Part shown: in pieces, positions 33,292 through 40,612 of the stretch | How positions within the stretch are numbered: the stretch's first letter is position 1 | Layout of the letters: every line of letters starts with the position of its first letter | Source of the DNA: Terrimonas ginsenosidimutans | GTDB lineage: Bacteria; Bacteroidota; Bacteroidia; Chitinophagales; Chitinophagaceae | Assembly (NCBI RefSeq): GCF_022012415.1 | Contig: NZ_JAKLTR010000012.1 | Location: 178,118 to 242,117, forward strand | Reading direction: 5' to 3' | Length of the DNA: 64,000 nt | Notes under the pieces: generated by a model | Seen by the model: only the letters and a program-made list of their open reading frames with translations | Database searches by the model: none | What the model was told of the DNA's origin: nothing | Position numbers and translations under genes: made by a program

Positions 33292-33909
33292 TTAAGAATT
33301 GTCTGATCCCTGCTTTGCTTTCTGATTGCGGAGGCGGCTTAAGAACTCTGGAGTTACACCGAGATAGCTGGCAATCTGGACCTGCGACAAGCGAGCACTT
33401 AACTCGGGATAACGGTCCAGAAATGCCTGGTAGCGGTGCTCCGCTGTCGAGCTGATATTGTGCAGTAAACGCTCCTGCAGATTGATAAAGGCGTTTTCCA
33501 CCAGCACACGAAAGATGCGATTTAACCGGACAGACTTCTCATAGAGTCTGACTAATTCATCACGCGTGATCTGCAGCACCACCGTATCTTCGAGTGCATC
33601 AATCGATAACGCGGTGGGCTTCAGGCCATGAAAACTGCCAAGGTCACTGATCCAATGATTCTCCGGAGCGAATTGCAAAGTATGTATGGCGCCTTTTTCA
33701 TCGATTTTGTACAAACGCAGGCAACCGCGTACTACAAAATTGAAATGCAAGCACGAATCTCCTTCCTGAAGTACGTACTGTTTTTTGCGGTAGAGCCGGG
33801 CATGAAACGAGGCGGCAACCCACGCAACCTCTTCCGCACTTAACGGAAGTATGTTGTTGAAGTAGGTAGTCAGTATATCCGGGGATACATCCGTTTGAGA
33901 GCGGCGCAT
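33292..33909 (-). CDS. Crp/Fnr family transcriptional regulator
   Basis: A 205-residue regulator with an N-terminal cyclic-nucleotide-binding-like barrel (KKQYVLQEGDSCLHFNFVVR, GCLRLYKIDEKGAIHTL) and a short C-terminal helix-turn-helix ending IASYLGVTPEFLSRLRNQ. This sort usually lacks cAMP contacts in Bacteroidota. It lies upstream of, and on the same strand as, the F420 reductase-like operon. An inverted repeat TATTG-N10-CAATA (33963-33982) just upstream of its -7 box could be a self-operator. Confidence 0.88.
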   Translation of the reverse strand: MRRSQTDVSPDILTTYFNNILPLSAEEVAWVAASFHARLYRKKQYVLQEGDSCLHFNFVVRGCLRLYKIDEKGAIHTLQFAPENHWISDLGSFHGLKPTALSIDALEDTVVLQITRDELVRLYEKSVRLNRIFRVLVENAFINLQERLLHNISSTAEHRYQAFLDRYPELSARLSQVQIASYLGVTPEFLSRLRNQKAKQGSDNS

Positions 33910-33938
33910 GCGTTGTACGTTTAATCCTTCTGTAGCGG

Positions 33939-33946
33939 CAAAGATA
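33939..33946 (-). promoter_or_regulatory. -7 box of the Crp-type regulator gene
   Basis: TATCTTTG on the minus strand is a full match to TAnnTTTG, 30 bp before the start codon at 33909. The inverted repeat TATTG-N10-CAATA at 33963-33982 lies upstream. Confidence 0.5.
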
Positions 33947-34130
33947 GGTTTTCAGGGATTGCTATTGATCCGTAGGACAATACTTATAATCGCTGCTCCT
34001 TACGCCTAACCAACAGGATTTTTCATGGTTAAGCATATTTTCCCGCCAAACATAAAAAAGTGGGCGCAAATCGCAAAAGCCCGAATCAGGTTGTAAAGCC
34101 TCAGGATGATCTTTTTTCAAGGACAGTATA

Positions 34131-34344
34131 AAATTTCCACGGATTTCGCTGATTTGGTCTTTACTATTACCTGACTTTGATTTGAGATGATGAATATTCT
34201 TTACCCGGACGTATAGCTCCCGCAGACAATTAGCTGAATCCGGAAGCCATTGGTGAATCTGCGGATCCAATAAAGGTTTTTACTGCTTTTGAAACATGTG
34301 TCGCTGGTAGTGATCCAAGATCTGCGAACTCTGCGGGAACCTTA
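34131..34344. repeat. Family B palindromic repeat, copy 1
   Basis: TTCCACGGATTTCGCTGATT (34135-34154) pairs imperfectly with AAGATCTGCGAACTCTGCGG and the following GAACCTTA (34317-34344). A further partial arm, ATCTGCGGATCC, lies at 34257-34268. The minus-strand reading frame across the element (stop at 33962) is repeat-derived and not called a gene. Confidence 0.7.
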
Positions 34345-34405
34345 CGCCAGGCGACTTAATCTGCTGATCTGGCGGCCCGGGTAAGTTGTGTTTGAGACTG
34401 CCTAA

Positions 34406-34699
34406 TCATTGTCCGGTATACCACAAATTCCTGTTCTCTTCAATTGCCGGGCGCAGATATTTGTTGAAGATCTCGATCAAATAGGGATAACTCAATGCAT
34501 CATCCGGATAAATGCTGCAACGATATCTTTCATCGTGGTTATGTTCATCATATTCAACAGATATGACAAATCCCCTTTCGGGTTCAGAAAAATCAAACCG
34601 AAAAGTCCCTTTACGATTTGCCTTTTCCGAAACGGCGGTGAACCGGAATTGCTGGCCAAAATCGCTCACCCTGATCTCATTGATCCATGTTTGATGCAT
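34406..34699 (-). CDS. Hypothetical protein
   Basis: A 97-residue soluble protein, MHQTWINEIRVSDFGQQFRF onward, with alternating polar and aromatic residues suggesting a beta sheet followed by a helix (YPYLIEIFNKYLRPAIEENR). No hydrophobic segment, no known motif. It stands alone on the minus strand, divergent from the arsenic operon. Probably real on composition; family not recognised. Confidence 0.55.
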   Translation of the reverse strand: MHQTWINEIRVSDFGQQFRFTAVSEKANRKGTFRFDFSEPERGFVISVEYDEHNHDERYRCSIYPDDALSYPYLIEIFNKYLRPAIEENRNLWYTGQ

Positions 34700-34787
34700 A
34701 GTCGAAGGAGTTGATTACTGTAAACAGCAAAAAATCGACCGCTTATTCACAAAGTCCCCTGTACTTGTAAGAAACTTTCAAAAAAAA

Positions 34788-34821
34788 TTGCCGGATTCAA
34801 AATACATCGTAATATTGCGAT
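34788..34821 (+). promoter_or_regulatory. arsR promoter with ArsR operator
   Basis: A -33 element TTG (34788-34790) is followed after 19 bp by TAATATTG (34810-34817; 5 of 6 positions). The operator ATCGTAATATTGCGAT (34806-34821), palindromic except at its centre, covers the -7 box, which is the expected place for a repressor. The ATG at 34826 is only eight bases past the box, so the leader is very short or absent. Confidence 0.75.
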
Positions 34822-34825
34822 ATAA

Positions 34826-35152
34826 ATGGGACTTACAAAAACGGAAATATTCACTGAAAAGCAGAATAAGCTGGCCACAATGCTGAAAGCAATCGCTCAT
34901 CCGGCCAGGATTGCTATTATTCAGCACCTCATCAAAGCGCAGGCCTGTATATGTGGTGACTTGGTGGAAGAACTGGGACTGGCCCAGGCAACCATCAGCC
35001 AGCACTTGAAAGAACTGAAAAACGCCGGTCTGATCCAGGGTACGATCGAAGGAACCAGTGTATGCTATTGCATCGATCCGAAAGTTTGGAAACAATACAA
35101 AACAGCCCTCGAAGGATTCTTTGCAATGGAGATCAGCAATAACTGCTGCTGA
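34826..35152 (+). CDS. arsR: ArsR-family arsenic-responsive repressor
   Basis: A 108-residue winged-helix repressor. The metal-sensing motif is ACICGDLVEEL (CxC at residues 38-40 on the first recognition helix), followed by GLAQATISQHLKELKNAGLI, the DNA-reading helix and wing. It ends with a second cysteine pair, ISNNCC, that may complete the arsenite site. It heads the operon with arsM, acr3 and a metallophosphoesterase, and an operator copy overlaps its own promoter, predicting autorepression released by As(III). Confidence 0.92.
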   Translation: MGLTKTEIFTEKQNKLATMLKAIAHPARIAIIQHLIKAQACICGDLVEELGLAQATISQHLKELKNAGLIQGTIEGTSVCYCIDPKVWKQYKTALEGFFAMEISNNCC

Positions 35153-35170
35153 TTTTTTTTGAACTTATTC

Positions 35171-35186
35171 ATCGCAATATTGCGTT
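35171..35186 (+). promoter_or_regulatory. Second ArsR operator, before arsM
   Basis: ATCGCAATATTGCGTT is a palindrome nearly identical to the operator at 34806-34821 (13 of 16 bases). It lies 22 bp before the arsM start, between arsR and arsM, so arsM probably has an ArsR-controlled promoter of its own. Confidence 0.75.
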
Positions 35187-35207
35187 ATACCAATAAAGAT
35201 CACAAAC

Positions 35208-36053
35208 ATGGAAACACCCGAACAATTAAAAGAACTGGTACGGCAGAAGTACAGCGAAATTGCCCTCCAGGATAAAGAAGAGAACGCTGCTTCCTGCTGC
35301 GGTTCAGGCGGCTGCTCAACAGAAGTGTATAATATCATGACGGACGACTACAGTGACATGAAGGGGTATACTCCCGATGCCGACCTGGGTTTAGGTTGCG
35401 GTCTTCCCACTCAATTTGCAAGGATCAAAAAGGGTGATGTAGTCGTAGATCTCGGCTCCGGCGCCGGCAACGATGCCTTTATTGCACGCGCGGAGACAGG
35501 TGAAACCGGAAAAGTAATTGGCATTGACTTCACCCCTGCCATGATCAGCAAAGCACGGCTTAACGCGGAAAAACTTGGCTTTCACAATGTAGAATTCCGC
35601 GAGGGAGATATCGAGCACATGCCGGTGAATGATAGTATTGCAGACGTGATCGTCAGCAACTGTGTGCTGAACCTTGTTCCGAATAAGGAAGGAGTGATAA
35701 AAGATATATTCCGCGTACTGAAGCCCGGCGCTCACTTCAGCATTTCCGATATCGTATTGGAGGGCGATCTGCCGTTGAACATTAAAACAGCCGCAGAAAT
35801 GTATGCCGGTTGCGTATCCGGTGCTATCCAGAAAAAAGACTATCTCTCCCTGATTGAAAAAACCGGTTTCAGTGACATCACAGTTCAAAAGGAAAAAAAG
35901 ATCATCGTTCCGGATGACATCCTTTCTCAATTCCTCGATGCAGAACAGTTGACCGCTTTCAAACAAAGTGATACCGGCATCTACAGCATTACGGTGTTTG
36001 CAAAAAAACCGGGCGGGCAAACTGCGTGCTGCGCACCCGGTTGCTGCGATTGA
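35208..36053 (+). CDS. arsM: Arsenite methyltransferase
   Basis: A 281-residue SAM-dependent enzyme that methylates As(III). The N-terminus is cysteine-rich (SCCGSGGC, residues 29-36). The SAM motif is VVVDLGSGAGNDAF, and the three cysteines that bind arsenic in ArsM are present at 64 (LGLGCGLPT), 152 (VSNCVLNLV) and 202 (YAGCVSGAI). The C-terminus ends in another cysteine cluster, CCAPGCCD. It lies between arsR and the arsenite exporter and has its own operator. Function is well supported. Confidence 0.95.
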   Translation: METPEQLKELVRQKYSEIALQDKEENAASCCGSGGCSTEVYNIMTDDYSDMKGYTPDADLGLGCGLPTQFARIKKGDVVVDLGSGAGNDAFIARAETGETGKVIGIDFTPAMISKARLNAEKLGFHNVEFREGDIEHMPVNDSIADVIVSNCVLNLVPNKEGVIKDIFRVLKPGAHFSISDIVLEGDLPLNIKTAAEMYAGCVSGAIQKKDYLSLIEKTGFSDITVQKEKKIIVPDDILSQFLDAEQLTAFKQSDTGIYSITVFAKKPGGQTACCAPGCCD

Positions 36054-36057
36054 TCCG

Positions 36058-36141
36058 ATGAAAGCTCATACAGTTAAAACGCTACAGATGCCCGATGGCC
36101 ACTGGATGATGGCCGTTGTCTCAAAAAATACACATACATGA
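36058..36141 (+). CDS. Possible 27-residue peptide overlapping acr3
   Basis: ATG at 36058, four bases after the arsM stop, opens a frame ([20 protein letters not shown] and seven more residues) whose stop overlaps the acr3 start codon in ATGA. Such an overlap is typical of translational coupling, so the peptide may only carry ribosomes to acr3. No homology is evident. Confidence 0.3.
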   Translation: MKAHTVKTLQMPDGHWMMAVVSKNTHT

Positions 36142-37226
36142 GTGCTAATAATTGCGCACCCGCTGCTGAACGGAAAAAACTAAGTTTTCCCGACCGTTAC
36201 CTGACATTGTGGATCTTTCTGGCGATGGCTTCAGGAGTGGGTATTGGTTATTTCTTTCCCCGCTCTTCGGCCTGGATCAATTCTTTTTCATCTGGCACAA
36301 CAAATATCCCGCTGGCGATCGGGCTAATACTGATGATGTATCCTCCGCTGGCAAAAGTACGTTACGAAAAGATGGGCGAAGTATTTAAGAATGTGAAGAT
36401 CCTTGGAACTTCCCTGTTACTCAACTGGGTGATCGGACCGCTATTGATGTTCTTTCTGGCAATCATCTTTTTGAAGGATCACCCCGCTTATATGACCGGT
36501 CTGATCCTGATCGGACTTGCAAGATGTATCGCCATGGTGATCGTCTGGAATGAACTCGCGGAAGGGAACAGGGAATATGCAGCGGGATTGGTTGCCCTCA
36601 ACAGCATCTTCCAGGTGATCTTCTTTAGCTTCTATGCTTACCTGTTCATTACCGTGTTGCCGCCGCTGTTTGGAATGACGGGAGCAGCCGTCGATATCAG
36701 CATTGGCCAGATTGCAGAAAGTGTAGCGATCTATTTAGGAATTCCTTTTGCCGCAGGTATCCTGACCCGTTTCGCCTTACTTAGGTTAAAGGGAGAAGAA
36801 TGGTATCAAAACAAATTTGTTCCTCTTATTTCTCCTGTCACTTTGATAGCATTGCTGTTCACAATTATTGTTATGTTCAGCCTGAAAGGAGAATTGATCG
36901 TTAAGATCCCAATGGATGTGGTACGCATTGCGATTCCGCTGATGATCTATTTCGCGATCATGTTCCTGGTGAGTTTCTTCATCGGCAAAGCTCTCGGGGC
37001 AGACTATTCGAAGAACGCTTCGATCGCCTTCACTGCAGCAGGCAATAATTTTGAGCTCGCTATAGCGGTGGCTATTGGAGTTTTCGGGATTAACAGCGGT
37101 CAGGCATTTGCCGGAGTTATCGGACCATTGGTGGAAGTGCCGGCGTTAATTGCCCTGGTGAATGTAGCGTTCTGGCTCCGGCGGAAATATTATCTTCCGA
37201 AAGACGCAAATACCCAACCATCATGA
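36138..37226 (+). CDS. acr3: ACR3-type arsenite efflux transporter
   Basis: A 362-residue inner membrane protein with about ten transmembrane helices. ACR3 landmarks are [20 protein letters not shown] at the start, [15 protein letters not shown] (the conserved cysteine needed for arsenite transport) and [18 protein letters not shown] late in the protein. It exports As(III) using the membrane potential. It follows arsM by 84 bp, with a small overlapping frame between them. Length and motif set match the ACR3(1)-type family. Confidence 0.94.
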   Translation: MSANNCAPAAERKKLSFPDRYLTLWIFLAMASGVGIGYFFPRSSAWINSFSSGTTNIPLAIGLILMMYPPLAKVRYEKMGEVFKNVKILGTSLLLNWVIGPLLMFFLAIIFLKDHPAYMTGLILIGLARCIAMVIVWNELAEGNREYAAGLVALNSIFQVIFFSFYAYLFITVLPPLFGMTGAAVDISIGQIAESVAIYLGIPFAAGILTRFALLRLKGEEWYQNKFVPLISPVTLIALLFTIIVMFSLKGELIVKIPMDVVRIAIPLMIYFAIMFLVSFFIGKALGADYSKNASIAFTAAGNNFELAIAVAIGVFGINSGQAFAGVIGPLVEVPALIALVNVAFWLRRKYYLPKDANTQPS

Positions 37227-37257
37227 ATCAATAAAACTAAATCCATTTATATTTTTT

Positions 37258-38031
37258 ATGAGAATTGCTTTATTCAGTGACATTCATGCCAACCTGCCGG
37301 CATTGGAAGCCTTTTTCGACCATGTAGAAAAGCAGCAGGCAGATGCGATCTACTGCCTCGGAGATCTGGTTGGCTACAATATCTGGCCCAACGAAGTGAT
37401 CAATGAGATCAGAAAAAGAAAGATCCCCACTATTGCAGGAAATTATGATTTTGGGATTGGCAGGGAAAGCAATGATTGCGGTTGCGCCTATAAGTCAGAC
37501 GAAGAAAAGGCTAATGGCGCGATCTCTATCAGCATGACCAACCAACTTATCAATGAACAGGAGCGCGCATATCTGCGCACCTTACCCGCTCATATCAACG
37601 TTGAGTTTCAGTTGAACAATGACAAGCTGAATTTATTACTGGTACATGGCAGCCCGCGACGTATCAATGAATACCTGTTTGAAGACCGGGAAGAAAAAAG
37701 CATGTTACGGATCATGCAGGATGCCGGTGCGGATATTTTATGCTTTGGACACACGCACAAACCTTATCACCGGATCCTGCCTTCGATTCCGGAAGAAAAC
37801 GAACATTATCGGCATGCGATCAATATAGGATCTGTCGGTAAACCAAAAGATGGCGATAGTCGCGGCGGTTATGTGCTCCTTACTATCCATCCTGACAGCA
37901 GCATTTTTTCAAAAGAAACGGTACAGGTTGAATTCGTCCGGTTCGACTATGATATTGAGAAAGCTGCAAGAGCGGTTGAGAATAGTGCGCTACCTGATGC
38001 CTATGCAGAAAGCCTGCGCAAAGGTGTGTGA
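37258..38031 (+). CDS. Metallophosphoesterase of the arsenic operon
   Basis: A 257-residue calcineurin-like phosphoesterase with all five metal motifs: FSDIHANLPAL, CLGDLVGYN, AGNYDFG, LLVHGSPR and CFGHTHKPY. The fold is YfcE/MJ0936-like. It starts 31 bp after acr3 on the same strand and ends the operon before a repeat. A phosphoesterase is not a standard arsenic gene; it might act on arsenylated metabolites or on a phosphate-starvation signal, but the substrate is unknown. Confidence 0.88.
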   Translation: MRIALFSDIHANLPALEAFFDHVEKQQADAIYCLGDLVGYNIWPNEVINEIRKRKIPTIAGNYDFGIGRESNDCGCAYKSDEEKANGAISISMTNQLINEQERAYLRTLPAHINVEFQLNNDKLNLLLVHGSPRRINEYLFEDREEKSMLRIMQDAGADILCFGHTHKPYHRILPSIPEENEHYRHAINIGSVGKPKDGDSRGGYVLLTIHPDSSIFSKETVQVEFVRFDYDIEKAARAVENSALPDAYAESLRKGV

Positions 38032-38078
38032 CTTACGATAGAGACTTCTTCGCGGCGACGAACTCATGAGTATGCCCT

Positions 38079-38256
38079 GCGTAAGGTTTCCGAAGATTTC
38101 GCTGATTTTACCTCCACCGTGGTTGCAATATCGCTTAGTAAATGAATACTTCTTTTTTTTGGAGTGCGCAGATTTCAAATACAGGCTATCCATATGAATC
38201 AACACTGTACGATAATGGTAAGGATAAAATCTGCGTAATCCACAGGAAACTTATGC
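38079..38256. repeat. Family B palindromic repeat, copy 2
   Basis: GCGTAAGGTTTCCGAAGATT and TCGCTGATTTTA (38079-38110) pair with TAAAATCTGCGTAATCCACA and GGAAACTTATGC (38225-38256). The arms are diverged, with a 114-bp loop. It starts 47 bp after the arsenic operon and may serve as its end. Confidence 0.75.
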
Positions 38257-38753
38257 TAGGCTTATTGGGGATCACTATCGCAGGAAAGACAATTTTGCGC
38301 AAACCAATCTCATTCAGACTGACGGATTCGTTGTATACCTTCCAGCGGATGTTCACCCTAGCGGTATTTTTGTGTTTGATTGTTTCAGTAATTCTTTCCT
38401 GTTCCTTCTATTCAGCCTTGTTTTGGTCCGATTTACCATTGTGGGTTGGATAGACGTATTCACGCGGCAGCCTTCCCGGAATATACTGCTCGAAAATATC
38501 CGTAATTCAACAAAACAGGGAGCTATTACTTCACGCGTGGTGCTTTATGGGCAACCATATTCGCCTGCCGGTTACAGCTGACAAAACGGATCTCCGTGTG
38601 TTATCCGGGAGAGATACGTATGTCTCTGCCTAAGCAGGACTCCTGACTGTTCGTCGGTTCAATACCTGTTAGGTCGAGGATTAAAGAGAATAGTCGTTTT
38701 TGTTAACGGTCACTTCGGAAAAATACTTCACTCATAACAACGTTGCATGAACT
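38257..38753. other. Intergenic region, no gene supported
   Basis: About 500 bp between the family B element and the DUF6265 gene. A plus-strand frame is open to a stop at 38581 and contains a protein-like piece (TDGFVVYLPADVHPSGIFVF, then a hydrophobic run), perhaps a decayed gene end, but there is no start codon context or known family. Nothing else is seen. Confidence 0.35.
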
Positions 38754-39233
38754 TTACCTGATTCGTTTCATGGGAAAAGCTTGTCTGCGCTCCTGCCCGT
38801 TTCTACTCCCTCCTATTTCCGCAACTAATGAGTCTGTAGCAATTTGGGTATACGAAATTGTTTTTGGAAAATCGTGTTGGGGATTTTCAAACACCATTTT
38901 AGTTGCTGAAATAGTTGTGGCGGCAAATCGAACAGGAAAAGCATCATTTTGATTTTTAACCGTGGGGACATAAAACAATCCGTCTGTTTCCTGCACCAGT
39001 CGTATTGTTTCAAAAACAATAGTATCCCGATCCTTTAGGATGTAGCTCTTCCCGGAGAATTCGTCTGCGCTCACTTTCCTCCAGGTTTCGTAAATAGTTC
39101 CTTTTGGGGTCTTGTTCTCCCAGGTTCCGATCAGCCATTCCGTTTTCTTGATATCTCTTGCCGGCTTTGTCGTCCAGGCATAAATAAAAACGAGGCTGAC
39201 AATAACAATGAAAAGTTTCATTTCTTTTTTCAT
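38754..39233 (-). CDS. DUF6265-like secreted protein
   Basis: A 159-residue protein with an N-terminal signal or anchor (LFIVIVSLVFIYAW). It then has a lipocalin-like pattern: WLIGTWENKTPKGTIYETWR, ILKDRDTIVFETIRLV and the diagnostic FENPQHDFPKTISYTQI. This is the pattern of the DUF6265 family, beta-barrel proteins of unknown ligand. It starts 4 bp after the stop of the VOC gene and is cotranscribed with it. Confidence 0.78.
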   Translation of the reverse strand: MKKEMKLFIVIVSLVFIYAWTTKPARDIKKTEWLIGTWENKTPKGTIYETWRKVSADEFSGKSYILKDRDTIVFETIRLVQETDGLFYVPTVKNQNDAFPVRFAATTISATKMVFENPQHDFPKTISYTQIATDSLVAEIGGSRNGQERRQAFPMKRIR

Positions 39234-39237
39234 GTTG

Positions 39238-39606
39238 TTAATTGATTGAATGAACAGCTAGTCTATTACCTTCTGTGTCTATAAACATACCGAAATATCC
39301 CATTTCAGGACTGATCTGGGTTTTGGGAACAATTACTGTCCCCTTGTTTTTCCCTACCTTATCTAATACAGTCTGCAGATCATTCCCACCATTCAGATAT
39401 ACAACCACTCCTTCTTCTGAGGGTTTATAATCATCGCCCTGCACGATCGCTCCGGAAACGTTTGTTCCATCGGTTGGGAAAAAGCCCATTTTGGTACCAA
39501 ACATGTCGGTCTCTTTGATTTCCAGATCCAGAACGGATGTGTAAAAAGACACGGCCCTGTTAAAATCTGTTGCCGGAATCTCAAACCAGGTGATTAAATT
39601 CTCCAT
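39238..39606 (-). CDS. VOC family (glyoxalase-like) protein
   Basis: A 122-residue protein of the vicinal oxygen chelate fold: ITWFEIPATDFNRAVSFYTS at the start, an internal repeat with FPTDGTNVSGAIVQ and VVVYLNGGNDLQTVLDKVGK, and the closing EMGYFGMFIDTEGNRLAVHS. It is one of the small single-domain members, often a resistance or isomerase protein with unknown substrate. It lies 71 bp downstream of an AraC-type regulator on the same strand and just upstream of the DUF6265 gene. Confidence 0.85.
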   Translation of the reverse strand: MENLITWFEIPATDFNRAVSFYTSVLDLEIKETDMFGTKMGFFPTDGTNVSGAIVQGDDYKPSEEGVVVYLNGGNDLQTVLDKVGKNKGTVIVPKTQISPEMGYFGMFIDTEGNRLAVHSIN

Positions 39607-39677
39607 TGTTAATTATTTATGTCAGGCCACAAAGTTGATTTGCATTTGAAACTAAAAATTGTAAAAATGCGACAAGA

Positions 39678-40493
39678 CTAATCCGTACCGTAAAAAAGAG
39701 AGGACATTTTCAGGTTCGTTCCGTAAAATTCTTTGGGTGTAAATCCTGTAAATTCTTTAAAGTCTTTAATAAAATGAGCCTGGTCATAATATTCATTCTC
39801 GTATGCGAGGGCGGTAAGGCTGGTAAATTTTTTATTGAGCAGCATTTTTAGCGTGGCCTGTAATCTTATGGTTTTGGAAAGCTGTTTGGGACTTAAACCA
39901 ATCGCTGACGAGAACTTTCGTTCCAGTTGTCTCCGGTTCGTGTTGATCTGCCTGGAAAGTTCATCTATAGAAAGCTGTCCGTTGGCTGTCAGGATCGTTT
40001 CAACTGTTGATTTAACGATGCGGTCAATGGTTTCGCTGGCCGACAAACGTTCCAGTAAAAATGTTTCGATCAGCTCAATCCTTTCCATTGTGGAGTTCGC
40101 ATTTATGATCTTTTGTTCGATCTCCTGCCCGCTCTTACCAAACAATTTCTCCAACGACACGGCTGTATTTTCCATTTCCTTTATCGGAATCGTAGTAACA
40201 GGCAAGAATCCGTCAGGCTGAAAGCGAACAGAAAATATGCCGGTCTCCCCGGTTGGTTCTATTTCAAGCGGTCGTGTCAGTTGCCCCATGACAAAACATT
40301 TAGGCTGAATGATACTATTGCAGTTTTCAGTGTATTGCTTATAGAGATCGCCATAATGAAAAATCATTTCCATGCAGCCGTCGGGAACGATCGTTTGCTT
40401 TTCGGATTTATCTTGCTTTGGGCTTTCCAATGTCCAGTAGCATTTGATAAGTGGGGCTAAGTCATTATGCGGTTGAAAAGTTTGATAGTTCAT
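39678..40493 (-). CDS. AraC family transcriptional regulator
   Basis: A 271-residue regulator. The N-terminal half (FQPHNDLAPLIKCYWTLESP, then IVPDGCMEMIFHYGDLYKQY) is the DUF6597-type sensing domain. The C-terminal AraC helix-turn-helix pair lies at about 165-265 (LSIDELSRQINTNRRQLERK, then YDQAHFIKDFKEFTGFTPKE). It probably controls the VOC and DUF6265 genes downstream (inference from order only). Confidence 0.88.
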   Translation of the reverse strand: MNYQTFQPHNDLAPLIKCYWTLESPKQDKSEKQTIVPDGCMEMIFHYGDLYKQYTENCNSIIQPKCFVMGQLTRPLEIEPTGETGIFSVRFQPDGFLPVTTIPIKEMENTAVSLEKLFGKSGQEIEQKIINANSTMERIELIETFLLERLSASETIDRIVKSTVETILTANGQLSIDELSRQINTNRRQLERKFSSAIGLSPKQLSKTIRLQATLKMLLNKKFTSLTALAYENEYYDQAHFIKDFKEFTGFTPKEFYGTNLKMSSLFYGTD

Positions 40494-40612
40494 TTGTTTC
40501 CTGTTTGCGGCTTAAAAAAATACAGGCTACAGCGATTGATCTTCAGAATGATCTGATCCGCTAAAAAATTCTTTAGCAAAATGAAGAGGCTGTCAAAATC
40601 TTGGCGACCTTC

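Noticed and set aside
33962..34270. A 102-codon minus-strand frame
   Set aside because: It runs through the family B repeat and its residues follow the repeat sequence.
35391..36020. A 209-codon minus-strand frame antisense to arsM
   Set aside because: Shadow of arsM; no independent signal.
38650..38690. GGTTCAATACC resembling a tRNA T-loop
   Set aside because: The flanking bases do not form a T-stem and no other tRNA arms are present.
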